Both the position numbers and the translations under genes were made by a program. Below, piece by piece: positions 1 to 8,398 of a stretch of 32,626 nt of DNA; position 1 is the stretch's first letter; every line of letters starts with the position of its first letter. Below the pieces are notes generated by a model that saw only the letters and a list, made by a program, of their open reading frames with translations, did not search any database and was not told the origin of the DNA. The DNA comes from Candidatus Scatosoma pullicola (GTDB taxonomy: Bacteria; Bacillota; Clostridia; Christensenellales; Borkfalkiaceae). The stretch is taken from contig DVGN01000046.1 in NCBI GenBank assembly GCA_018712725.1, positions 1-32,626 of the forward strand, in the 5' to 3' direction.

Positions 1-1211
<1,211 letters not shown>

Positions 1212-1231
1212 AACAAGGGAAGATCGGTCGG

Positions 1232-1280
1232 AAAGCGGTGCCCGTAGTCAAAGACATGGGTGCCGCCTTTCGGCTTTTTC
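1232..1280 (+). terminator. possible terminator or attenuator between guaB and guaA
   Basis: An imperfect hairpin pairs AAAGCGGTGCCC (1232-1243) with GGGTGCCGCCTTT (1258-1270), with two G-U pairs and one bulge. A nested GCCG/CGGC stem sits directly before TTTTT (1275-1279). This could end guaB transcription or regulate read-through into guaA. The stem is imperfect, so confidence is moderate. Confidence 0.4.
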
Positions 1281-1327
1281 TGTCAGAAAATCATAAAAAT
1301 TCGACGAAAGGAAGAATCGGAAAAATT

Positions 1328-2872
1328 ATGGAAAAACACGAAAGAGTTCTCGTCCTCGACTTCGGCGGACAATACAACCAGCTCATCGCGCGGCGGGTGC
1401 GCGACCTCAACGTCTACTGCGATCTGAAATCCTGCGACATGACGATAGAGGAGATCAGGGCGTATGATCCCATCGGCATCATCTTCACGGGCGGGCCCAA
1501 CAGCGTCTATGCGGAGGATTCCCCCCACGTCTCCCCGGAGATCTTTACGCTCGGCATCCCCGTGCTCGGCATCTGCTACGGCTGCCAGCTCATCGCGTAC
1601 ACGCTGGGCGGCGAAGTCACCCACGCCAGGACGAGCGAATACGGCAGGCGGGAGATCCGCGTCCTGAAAAAAGGAGCGCTTTTCGACGGCGTTCCCGCCC
1701 GCAGCGTCAGCTGGATGAGCCATACCGATTACGTCTCCCGCGCGCCCGAGGGATTCGAAGTGCTGGCGGACACGGAGGCGGGGACCTGCCCCGTCGCGGC
1801 GTTCGGTTCGGCGGAAAGAAAAATTTACGGGGTGCAGTTCCATCCCGAAGTCGTGCATACCGAATACGGCAATCTCATCCTCAAAAATTTCCTCTATGCC
1901 GTCTGCAAGGCAAAGGGGGACTGGACGATGAGCGGCTTTGTCTCCGAACAGGTCAGGGCGCTCAAAGAGAAGATCGGGGACAAAAAAGTGCTGTGCGCGA
2001 TGAGCGGCGGGGTGGATTCGGCGGTCGCCGCCACCCTCATCCACAAGGCGGTGGGCAGTCAGCTCATCTGCGTGTTCGTCGATCACGGGCTTCTGCGCAA
2101 ATACGAAGCGGACGAAGTCATGGAGGTATTCCGCGACAAACTCGGCATGAATCTCGTCAAGGCGGACGCGGGCGAAGTGTTCCTCTCCCGGCTCGCGGGC
2201 GTGACCGACCCCGAAAAGAAGCGCAAGATCATCGGCGAAGAGTTCATCCGCACCTTTGAAAAAGAGGCGAAGAAGATCGGCGCGGTGGACTATCTCGTGC
2301 AGGGTACCATCTATCCCGACGTCATCGAGAGCGGCAAGGGCAAATCCGCCGTCATTAAGAGCCATCACAACGTCGGCGGGCTGCCTTCCGTCGTCGATTT
2401 CAAGGAGATCATAGAGCCGCTCCGCGACCTCTTCAAGGACGAAGTGCGCCGGGTGGGATTCGAACTCGGCCTGCCCCGCAAGGTGGTCATGCGCCAGCCC
2501 TTCCCCGGTCCGGGGCTCGCCATCCGCATCATGGGCGAAGTGACGAAGGAGAAGCTGGAGACCCTGCGCGACGCCGATTTCATCTTCCGCGACGAGATCG
2601 CCAAAGCGGGTCTGGACGAAAAGATCTGGCAGTATTTCGCGGTGATCACCAACAGCCCGACGGTGGGGGTGATGGGGGATTTCCGCACTTACGAAAACGT
2701 GATCGCCCTGCGCGCGGTGACGAGCGTGGACGCCATGACGGCGGACTGGGCGCGCATCCCGTACGACGTTCTGGAAAAGATCAGCACCCGCATCGTCAAC
2801 GAAGTGAAGCACGCCAACCGCATCGTGTACGACATCACCTCCAAACCGCCCGCAACCATCGAATGGGAGTGA
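1328..2872 (+). CDS. guaA: GMP synthase (glutamine-hydrolysing)
   Basis: Converts XMP to GMP using ATP and ammonia released from glutamine. The protein is 514 aa, normal for the family. The N-terminal class I glutamine amidotransferase has the nucleophile loop GICYGCQ and the His-Glu pair in FHPEVVH. The ATP pyrophosphatase domain starts with the P-loop SGGVDS, and the C-terminus ends in the conserved [10 protein letters not shown] chose the ATG at 1328 because the protein then begins directly before the conserved [14 protein letters not shown], and an AAAGGAAG ribosome site lies 13 bases upstream. The longer in-frame ORF from 1238 runs back into the intergenic hairpin and adds no conserved sequence. 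Eleven bases follow before the next gene, so read-through is possible. Confidence 0.97.
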   Translation: MEKHERVLVLDFGGQYNQLIARRVRDLNVYCDLKSCDMTIEEIRAYDPIGIIFTGGPNSVYAEDSPHVSPEIFTLGIPVLGICYGCQLIAYTLGGEVTHARTSEYGRREIRVLKKGALFDGVPARSVSWMSHTDYVSRAPEGFEVLADTEAGTCPVAAFGSAERKIYGVQFHPEVVHTEYGNLILKNFLYAVCKAKGDWTMSGFVSEQVRALKEKIGDKKVLCAMSGGVDSAVAATLIHKAVGSQLICVFVDHGLLRKYEADEVMEVFRDKLGMNLVKADAGEVFLSRLAGVTDPEKKRKIIGEEFIRTFEKEAKKIGAVDYLVQGTIYPDVIESGKGKSAVIKSHHNVGGLPSVVDFKEIIEPLRDLFKDEVRRVGFELGLPRKVVMRQPFPGPGLAIRIMGEVTKEKLETLRDADFIFRDEIAKAGLDEKIWQYFAVITNSPTVGVMGDFRTYENVIALRAVTSVDAMTADWARIPYDVLEKISTRIVNEVKHANRIVYDITSKPPATIEWE

Positions 2873-2882
2873 AGGAAGAAGA

Positions 2883-3257
2883 ATGAAACGCGAATTGGGA
2901 ATTGCCCGCTGCGGGCTTGCCTGCTGTCTGTGTTCCGAAAACGAAGTTTGCGGCGGGTGCAATTCCGGCTCCTGTCCCGATAAGGAGCGGTGCGAGAACA
3001 GAAGATGCACGATTTCCAAAGGGATCGGGCATTGTTATGAGTGCGGCGAAACATGCAGAAAGGGATTGTTGGCGAAGATCAGGCCGTATGCCTTTACCGA
3101 ATTTGCCAAACGGTACGGGGAAGAAACGCTTTTGGATTGTCTCGAAAGAAATGAGAAAAGGGGGATCATCTATCATCGCGCGGGTATTGCGGGCGATTAC
3201 GACGATTTTGACGACGCGGAGGCGCTCATCCGATTTATACAAACGGGAGAGCGGTAA
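2883..3257 (+). CDS. Cys-rich DUF3795-type small protein
   Basis: A 124-residue protein with 12 cysteines in its first 58 residues. They are arranged as RCGLACCLC, a CGGC pair, C..C around 31-42, and CYEC (51-54), followed by a mostly charged helical half. This matches DUF3795 proteins, which probably bind zinc or an iron-sulfur cluster but have no established function. A purine-rich site (GAAGGAAGAAG) precedes the ATG and the gap to guaA is only 10 bases. It is the first of four accessory-looking genes between guaA and dinB. There is no signal peptide or membrane segment. Confidence 0.75.
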   Translation: MKRELGIARCGLACCLCSENEVCGGCNSGSCPDKERCENRRCTISKGIGHCYECGETCRKGLLAKIRPYAFTEFAKRYGEETLLDCLERNEKRGIIYHRAGIAGDYDDFDDAEALIRFIQTGER

Positions 3258-3318
3258 TTTATACGGCGTTTCGGAGAAGCCCGCATCGTCGGCGAAGTTT
3301 TGAAAGGAAGCAGTTCAA

Positions 3319-4077
3319 ATGAACGAAGCAGAATTAAAATTTCTTTGGAAAAAAGAAGAGGAATCGGCGCATATTCAGGGATGGGATTTTTCACATATAT
3401 ATGGGAGATTTGAGGAAGAGAAGGATTTGCCGTGGGATTATGAGAAGATAGTAAGACAATATCTGAGAAAGGATTCCAATATGCTGGATTATGATACCGG
3501 CGGGGGTGAATTTTTATTGTCGTTGAATCATCCGTTTGACAAAACATCGGCAACCGAAGGATTCAAACCGAATGTGCAGTTATGCCGGGACAAACTGTTG
3601 CCTTTGGGAATCGATTTCAAAGAGTGCGGTACTCCTTCAAAAATTCCGTATAATAATGAAACTTTTGATATAATTATTAACAGACATGGAGGTTTTGACG
3701 CCAAAGAGTTATATCGCCTTTTGAAAAAAGAGGGGATTTTTATTACGGAGCAAGTCGGCGGAGATAATGAAAGGGATTTGGTTGAAATGGTTCTTCCCGG
3801 AACGGAAAAACCCTTCCCGCATCTGAATCTTAAAGAACAGAAAAGAGTATTTGAAGATGCCGGTTTTCACATTATCCGCGCAGAGGAAGCGTATCGGCCG
3901 ATCAGGTTTTATGATGTAGGTGCTTTTGTTTGGTTTGCCCATATTATCGAATGGGAATTTCCCGGCTTTTCAGTCGATAAATGTTTTCAAAGATTATTGA
4001 AAATGCAGCGAATGATTGAGGATGAAGGAACCATTGAAGGGACTATTCATCGTTATCTGATTATAGCCAAGAAATAA
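3319..4077 (+). CDS. class I SAM-dependent methyltransferase
   Basis: A 252-residue protein with a Rossmann-type methyltransferase core. A motif I-like LDYDTGGGEFL lies near residues 57-67, an acidic strand end (ATEGFKPN) follows, and NETFDIIINRHG is the typical motif IV/post-II region; EGIFITEQVGG resembles the beta-5 region. The substrate cannot be told; small molecule, RNA or protein are all possible. AAAGGAAG lies about 8-15 bases before the ATG. The gene is clearly AT-richer than guaA or dinB, with many AAA, ATT and TAT codons, which suggests recent acquisition. The assignment to a methyltransferase is good; finer function is not claimed. Confidence 0.75.
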   Translation: MNEAELKFLWKKEEESAHIQGWDFSHIYGRFEEEKDLPWDYEKIVRQYLRKDSNMLDYDTGGGEFLLSLNHPFDKTSATEGFKPNVQLCRDKLLPLGIDFKECGTPSKIPYNNETFDIIINRHGGFDAKELYRLLKKEGIFITEQVGGDNERDLVEMVLPGTEKPFPHLNLKEQKRVFEDAGFHIIRAEEAYRPIRFYDVGAFVWFAHIIEWEFPGFSVDKCFQRLLKMQRMIEDEGTIEGTIHRYLIIAKK

Positions 4078-4169
4078 ATTTGGTTATGCGGCAGAGTTTA
4101 TTTGTAATAAAAATTCCAAGTTACAGAGTGGAGAGAAATTTAAAGATATAACTCGGATGAGGAGAAAAC

Positions 4170-4604
4170 ATGATTTATACGCCTTTGACCAATAAGGCCT
4201 TGCGCATTGCCTGCGCCGCCCATCGGGATCAGACGGATCAGAGCGGACTGCCGTATATTTTTCATCCCTATCATCTGGCGGAGCAGATGCCGGACGAAAT
4301 CAGCGTCTGCACGGCGCTGCTGCACGATGTTGTGGAGGACACCTCCGTCACGTTGGAGGAGTTGGAACGGGAATTTCCGCGGGAGGTCACGGATGCCGTG
4401 CGCTTGCTGACGCACGATCCGGAAACGGATTATTTCGATTATGTGCGCGCCATCCGGCAAAATCCCGTGGCGGTACGGGTCAAACTTGCCGATCTGGCGC
4501 ACAATTCCGACGAAACGCGTTTTGCCGGCTGCGCCGTGCCGGAAGAGCAGCTCGCCCGCTGGCGGGAAAAATACAAAAGGGCACAAGAGATTTTGTCGGA
4601 GTGA
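4170..4604 (+). CDS. small HD-domain (p)ppGpp hydrolase-like protein
   Basis: A 144-residue stand-alone HD protein. Its motifs match the hydrolase domain of RelA/SpoT homologues: AHRDQ near residue 17, HP at 32-33, the LLHDVVEDT block with H52-D53 and E56-D57, and VKLADLAHN with D108. These are the metal ligands and catalytic acidic pair used to remove the 3' pyrophosphate from (p)ppGpp. There is no synthetase, TGS or ACT domain, so it resembles small alarmone hydrolases (MESH1-like). Alternative substrates for stand-alone members include other nucleotide pyrophosphates. GATGAGGAG upstream of the ATG is a good ribosome site. It lies in the accessory group between guaA and dinB. Confidence 0.8.
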   Translation: MIYTPLTNKALRIACAAHRDQTDQSGLPYIFHPYHLAEQMPDEISVCTALLHDVVEDTSVTLEELEREFPREVTDAVRLLTHDPETDYFDYVRAIRQNPVAVRVKLADLAHNSDETRFAGCAVPEEQLARWREKYKRAQEILSE

Positions 4605-4746
4605 TTTCTTTGAATGGGAGGACAAAATTCAGCCTTTCGGGTCTTGCCGTAAGGAATTTTTTCGGCAGGGCAAGTTTTGCGGCGGATGACGGCGGAGTAT
4701 TTTTCCGCATTCGAAAATACGTATTTATTTATATAAAAGGTAAAGT

Positions 4747-5580
4747 ATGAGTTACGGTAAAGCAATAGAACTGTTTTGGGCGGACGGAACTTCGGACGGT
4801 ATCATCACGGCGGAACTTTCCAACTGGAACGGCAAGGGGATAAAAATACCCCGGACAGAAGTAATGGCCTGCCAACGGGAAGACATATGCGGACCGGGCG
4901 TCTATTTTTTGCTTTGTCAGGAAGATGACGGAACGGATTCGGTGTATATCGGCGAAGCGGAAAATGCGCACGAAAGACTGATTCAGCACCTTCGCGATTA
5001 TCGGGCGGGAAAGGAAAAATTTTATTGGAATACCGCCATCGTGTTTGTGGGACGGGATCTGAATAAGACGTTGATTCGCTATATGGAAAATCGCCTTGTC
5101 GAAATCGCGAAAGAATGCGGCCGCTATACCCTTTTAACAAAAAATACTTACAGAAACACCGTTATCAAAGAATCGCAGGTAGCGGGGATGGAAGAGTTTA
5201 TCGACAATCTCGAAGTCCTTCTCAATGCCATGGGGTATAAGATTTTGGCGCCGAATCCGAATCCCGCTTCCGACACGGTATATTTGTATTGCAGGAGCGG
5301 AAGTGCGGAGGGAAAAGGTTTTGTCAGTTCCGGCGGATTTACCGTAATGAAAGGCTCCAAAGTTTCGGATCATTTGGCGAACTCTTTTCAGACGGGGGCA
5401 AAATCTTATTATGAACTGCGCCGGAAGCTGGAAGCGGACGGAACAATTGCAGCCGGTGTGTTTACGAGAAATTACGAGTTCAGCGCGCCGTCGGCGGCTT
5501 CTGCCGTCGTTTTGGGTTGCGCGTCCAACGGAAAGAATGTATGGAAGACGGAGCAGGGACTTAGTCTCAATAATTTATAA
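4747..5580 (+). CDS. GIY-YIG nuclease-fold protein with DUF4357 domain
   Basis: A 277-residue protein. Residues 50-70 carry the GIY and YIG elements in the form GVYFLL and VYIGEA, followed by catalytic-type Arg77 and a helix with Glu114 (RYMENRL), the usual GIY-YIG active-site pair. The C-terminal part, about residues 215-270, contains SAASAVVLG..NG..VWK, the DUF4357 signature. Such proteins occur in accessory and defence-associated regions, but their cellular role is not settled. The active-site residues look complete, so nuclease activity is plausible. Base composition is AT-richer than the core genes. The ribosome site is modest (AAAGGTAAAG). Confidence 0.8.
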   Translation: MSYGKAIELFWADGTSDGIITAELSNWNGKGIKIPRTEVMACQREDICGPGVYFLLCQEDDGTDSVYIGEAENAHERLIQHLRDYRAGKEKFYWNTAIVFVGRDLNKTLIRYMENRLVEIAKECGRYTLLTKNTYRNTVIKESQVAGMEEFIDNLEVLLNAMGYKILAPNPNPASDTVYLYCRSGSAEGKGFVSSGGFTVMKGSKVSDHLANSFQTGAKSYYELRRKLEADGTIAAGVFTRNYEFSAPSAASAVVLGCASNGKNVWKTEQGLSLNNL

Positions 5581-5787
5581 AAATTTCCTTTTTTGACCGC
5601 TGTACAGAGCGGGGCAGTCAGGTTCCGGGGAGCGATGGAAAAAGTGACGGCAGGGGTCAGTTAAACATCTGCGGTTCGGCATATGCTCTATGGGTTTTGA
5701 CGTTGCGAAAGGGAACGAAAAGAAAGGCGCCGCGCATAGGATACAGTATGAGGTTTCTCCTCAAATACGCAAGAGGATTTTCGGACT

Positions 5788-6246
5788 ATGTGCAATACTT
5801 GTTATCAATCCTGTAATTCCTGCAATTCGTGCAATACCTGCGGCTCCTGCTCGTTCGGCAGCGGGCTGCTGAATTTTCTTTTCGGCAATTCGCGCAGCTG
5901 CGGGTGCGGATGCGGCTGTGCCGCCGCCCGCAACGCCGCGATCGCCCGCAATGCCGCCGCCAATGCGTGCAGATGCGCCGCGGCTGCCGCCCGGGCAGCC
6001 GAAAGGGCCGCTTGTGCGGCGCGCTCGGCGGGGAACTGCTGCAATACCTGTTCCTGCTGCTCGGGCTGCGGTTCGTGGAGTACCTGCGGAACGTACGGAA
6101 TCTGCGGCAATTCGTATTCCGGTACTTCGGCGACGGGTACGTACGGCGGATGCAGCGGCTATGACGCCTACTATGCGCGGCAGTACCGCCTGTATCCGTA
6201 CAATACGGACAACGGGTGCGGCTGCCGTTCGGGCTGCGGCGATTGA
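5788..6246 (+). CDS. Cys-rich, Ala-rich low-complexity small protein
   Basis: A 152-residue protein I do not recognise. It begins with tandem CxxC-type units (CNTC, SCNSC, NSCNTC, GSC) and a run GCGCGC. An Ala/Arg/Asn-rich segment follows (about 45-80) that would form a helix. A second Cys/Gly/Ser/Tyr-rich part ends in NGCGCRSGCGD. About 26 cysteines make up some 17% of the chain. The pattern resembles metal-binding or disulfide-crosslinked surface or spore-coat-like proteins, but that is a guess. AGAGGA lies 10 bases before the ATG, and a perfect terminator follows the stop by 18 bases, both supporting a real gene. There is no signal peptide. Confidence 0.6.
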   Translation: MCNTCYQSCNSCNSCNTCGSCSFGSGLLNFLFGNSRSCGCGCGCAAARNAAIARNAAANACRCAAAAARAAERAACAARSAGNCCNTCSCCSGCGSWSTCGTYGICGNSYSGTSATGTYGGCSGYDAYYARQYRLYPYNTDNGCGCRSGCGD

Positions 6247-6264
6247 CGGACTGCGACGGGCAGG

Positions 6265-6294
6265 CGGCGGAGCGTAAGCTCCGCCGTTTCCTTT
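6265..6294 (+). terminator. rho-independent terminator after the Cys-rich gene
   Basis: A perfect 9-bp stem CGGCGGAGC / GCTCCGCCG with GTAA tetraloop (6265-6286) is followed by TTTCCTTT. It separates the Cys-rich gene from the dinB promoter. Confidence 0.8.
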
Positions 6295-6314
6295 CGCCGG
6301 ACGGGCATAAAGAC

Positions 6315-6343
6315 TTGACAGGCGGCTCCGGAAGGGCTATAAT
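6315..6343 (+). promoter_or_regulatory. perfect consensus sigma-A promoter of dinB
   Basis: TTGACA (6315-6320), exactly 17 bases, then TATAAT (6338-6343). The spacing and both hexamers are ideal. It lies just after the upstream terminator and 35 bases before the dinB start. So strong a promoter on an error-prone polymerase gene suggests control by a repressor (see 6349-6362). Confidence 0.88.
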
Positions 6344-6348
6344 AGGAA

Positions 6349-6362
6349 AAAACAAATGTTTG
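6349..6362 (+). promoter_or_regulatory. possible LexA/DinR operator of dinB
   Basis: AAAACAAATGTTTG matches the Gram-positive SOS box CGAACRNRYGTTYC at 10 of 13 defined positions, keeping AAC..GTT and the central purine/pyrimidine pattern. It overlaps the expected transcription start of the consensus promoter, where a repressor would act. No experimental support is available. Confidence 0.45.
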
Positions 6363-6377
6363 AATCCGGAGGGGAAA

Positions 6378-7649
6378 ATGCGGGACAGGGTGATTCTGTA
6401 CTCCGATCTGAATAATTTTTTTGCTTCCGTGGAGACGCTTCTGCATCCGGAATACCGCGGCAAGCCGCTGATCGTCTGCGGCGATCCCAAGGAGCGGCGG
6501 GGGGTGGTGTTCGCCAAGAACGAAGAGGCGAAAAAGTACGGCATCCGCACGGCGGAGACGGTGGTTTCGGCGCTGAAAAAGTGCCCGCAGGTGCTGCGGG
6601 CGGAAACCCATTTCGGGGAATATAAAAAATATTCCCGGAAAGTAAAAGAGATCTACGGGCGCTTCACCGATCTCGTCGAGGCGTGCAGCATCGACGAATG
6701 CGCGCTCGACATGACTGCCAGCGTCGCCGTGTTCGGCAGCGGGGAGGAGATCGCGGAAAAGATCCGCCGCGCGGTGAAAGAGGAGCTGGGGCTTACCGTG
6801 TCCGTCGGGGTGAGCTTCAACAAGGTGTTTGCCAAGATCGCTTCGGACATGAAAAAGCCGGACGCCGTGACCGTCGTTTCCCGCGAAAATTATAAGCAAA
6901 AATTATGGCCGCTGCCCGTGGGGGCGATGCTGTTCGTCGGGAAAGCCACGGAAGAGACTTTGGTGCGCAAGGGCATCCGCACGATCGGCGATCTCGCCGC
7001 GGCGGATCCCGAGATGCTCGCGCGGCTGTTCGGCAAGCGGGGGCGGCTGCTCGGCGTCTATGCGCGCGGAGAGGACGACGAACCCGTCCGGGGAGAGGAC
7101 GAAAGAGAGAATCTGAAATCGGTGGGCAATTCCATGACCCTGCCCGCGGACGTGACCGATCGGGCGGAGATCAAGCGCCTTTTGTACGTCCTGGCGGAGA
7201 GCGTGGCGGCAAGGTTGCGGGACGCGGACGTGGGAAAGGCGGACACGGTGCACGTCGTCGTCCGCAACGAGCGGATGGAAGTCATCACCTTTCAGAAAAA
7301 AGTGCCGCCGACGGCGCTCTGCGGCGAAATCGCCGAAGCGGCGTTCGACCTCTTCTGCCGGCACTGCCCGCCGGGGACAAGGGCGCATATGCTCGGCATC
7401 ACCGTTTCGGGGTTCGATTATCACGTCGAACAGCTCGCGCTCGGGGAGGAAACGGGAGGCAGGAATTACGAAAAAAAGGAACGGGCGGAAAAGGCGGTGG
7501 CAAAACTTCGGGAAAAATACGGCTACGCCACCGTCCAGCGCGGGCTGATGTTGGAGGACGAGCGGCTCGCGGCGCTCGATCTGCGGGGGAGAAAGGAAGA
7601 ATCGCCGGAAGAAGAGGGGGAAAAGGGAGCGCGGAACGGAAAAATATGA
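6378..7649 (+). CDS. dinB: DNA polymerase IV (Y-family translesion polymerase)
   Basis: Replicates past damaged bases without proofreading. At 423 residues it is slightly longer than usual Pol IV. The catalytic acids are Asp10 (SDLNNFFASVE) and Asp106-Glu107 (CSIDECALD); the aromatic steric gate is Phe15. The thumb helix-hairpin-helix region follows SVGVSFNKVFAKIASDMKKP, and the little-finger domain runs to about residue 390. The start is the ATG at 6378 with GGAGGGG 5-10 bases upstream; the ORF extends to 6216, but that would cross the terminator and promoter. The C-terminal ~25 residues are a Glu/Lys/Arg-rich tail without obvious family similarity. It is a single-gene transcription unit with its own promoter and a probable terminator. 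Confidence 0.95.
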   Translation: MRDRVILYSDLNNFFASVETLLHPEYRGKPLIVCGDPKERRGVVFAKNEEAKKYGIRTAETVVSALKKCPQVLRAETHFGEYKKYSRKVKEIYGRFTDLVEACSIDECALDMTASVAVFGSGEEIAEKIRRAVKEELGLTVSVGVSFNKVFAKIASDMKKPDAVTVVSRENYKQKLWPLPVGAMLFVGKATEETLVRKGIRTIGDLAAADPEMLARLFGKRGRLLGVYARGEDDEPVRGEDERENLKSVGNSMTLPADVTDRAEIKRLLYVLAESVAARLRDADVGKADTVHVVVRNERMEVITFQKKVPPTALCGEIAEAAFDLFCRHCPPGTRAHMLGITVSGFDYHVEQLALGEETGGRNYEKKERAEKAVAKLREKYGYATVQRGLMLEDERLAALDLRGRKEESPEEEGEKGARNGKI

Positions 7650-7695
7650 AAAAATACGTATAGGCGGCGCTTTATTCGCAGATACTTTGAATGTC

Positions 7696-7724
7696 GGCGG
7701 AAAAGACCGCCTTTATATATTTTC
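7696..7724 (+). terminator. probable dinB terminator
   Basis: GGCGG (7696-7700), loop AAAAGA, CCGCC (7707-7711), then TTTATATATTTT. The stem is only 5 bp. The same region can also pair over a longer distance: GTCGGCGGAAAAGAC at 7693 with GTCTTTCCGCCGGC at 7732. Confidence 0.55.
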
Positions 7725-7810
7725 AGGCGTCGTCTTTCCGCCGGCTGCCGGGGCGTTTGTGCGCCTCCGCTTCCCGCGGACGGACGGCGTTTTGCTTGTC
7801 TTTCGAATCG

Positions 7811-7870
7811 GGCAGACAATCCCTCGGTCTGTCCTACGGACAGCCGGCTCCCATTGCACAAGGGAGCCGG
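7811..7870 (+). repeat. palindromic intergenic repeat, type A
   Basis: A unit beginning GCAGACAATCCCTC with two hairpins: CTGTCC/GGACAG with a TAC loop, and CCGGCTCCC (7844-7852) with GGGAGCCGG (7862-7870) around ATTGCACAA. A clearly related unit with the same order and partly different stem bases lies at 18753-18805. I recall similar sequences scattered through gut Clostridia, but no copies outside the window can be checked here. No ORF in it looks real. Confidence 0.75.
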
Positions 7871-7879
7871 AATAAAAAA

Positions 7880-8016
7880 CACCTCCCCTTTTGGAAAGGG
7901 GAGGTGTCGCACCCACCAATCATGCCTCCCCTTATGATAAGGGGAAGTGACACACCACCCATGCCTCCCCTTTTGGAAAGGGGAGGTGGTGCGTAGCACC
8001 GGAGGGGATAAGAGTC
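7880..8016 (+). repeat. tandem palindromic repeats, type B, three units plus 3' module
   Basis: Three hairpins start at 7880, 7925 and 7964. The first pairs CACCTCCCCTTT with AAAGGGGAGGTG around TGG, a perfect 12-bp stem; the second is CCTCCCCTTAT..ATAAGGGGAAG with one mismatch; the third repeats CCTCCCCTTT..AAAGGGGAGG. The spacing is about 40 bases. The last unit continues into a 3' module: a small hairpin GGTGC-GTA-GCACC (7988-8000), then GGAGGGGATAAG. The same module recurs at 8214 and 18681. Confidence 0.8.
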
Positions 8017-8019
8017 AAT

Positions 8020-8203
8020 CCGCAAAAAGGGCGTCACTTGTTATGCTCTTTTTGCCCTTGTGAAAAATGGAAACAAGGTGAAACGAGCGGCAACGCCGCG
8101 AGAGACAAACCGGCAGTCAGCCGTATGGCGTGCCGCAGGTAGGAGTCCTGTATAAATCTTTCCGCAGACTCTCGTTAAATTTTTTCTCCGAAAAAATTTA
8201 ACG
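8020..8203 (+). other. block of consecutive hairpins, possible structured RNA or mobile repeat
   Basis: No credible ORF. Six stems follow each other: GCAAAAAGGGC (8022) with GCTCTTTTTGC (8045); CCTTG (8056) with CAAGG (8074); GCGGC-AAC-GCCGC (8087-8099); CGGCA (8111) with TGCCG (8131) enclosing GCC-GTAT-GGC; CAGG (8136) with CCTG (8147); and a perfect 14-bp stem CGTTAAATTTTTTC (8173) with GAAAAAATTTAACG (8190). The block sits between two copies of the type B 3' module, as if inserted in a repeat. It could be an RNA, a non-autonomous element or DNA-level structure. I do not recognise a known family. Confidence 0.4.
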
Positions 8204-8213
8204 AAATGGAGAT

Positions 8214-8256
8214 GTAAGGGGAGGTGTCACGAAGTGACGGAGGGGATAAGAAAGTC
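8214..8256 (+). repeat. type B repeat 3' module (43-base exact copy)
   Basis: This 43-base stretch is identical to 18681-18723. It holds GGGGAGGTG, hairpin GTCAC-GAA-GTGAC, and GGAGGGGATAAGAAAGTC. The left half of the palindrome is missing here, replaced by the hairpin block upstream. The rest of the gap to 8398 holds no gene that I can see; a CGCGCGGG/CCCGCGCG dyad lies at 8334-8362. Confidence 0.75.
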
Positions 8257-8398
8257 GGAAAACGGAGAGACCGGAGGCAAATGCGTTTTTTTGGGCACGA
8301 ATGAAGGTGCCGGTTGCGCCAAGGCGCTGCGGGCGCGCGGGGGGGCCGATTTCGCCCGCGCGGGCATGCGGAAAGAAAGGCGGGCATATATATAAACC

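Noticed and set aside
8081-8150. Group II intron domain V
   Set aside because: A GCCGTATGGC hairpin is reminiscent, but the conserved domain V sequence, AGC triad and an intron reverse transcriptase are absent.
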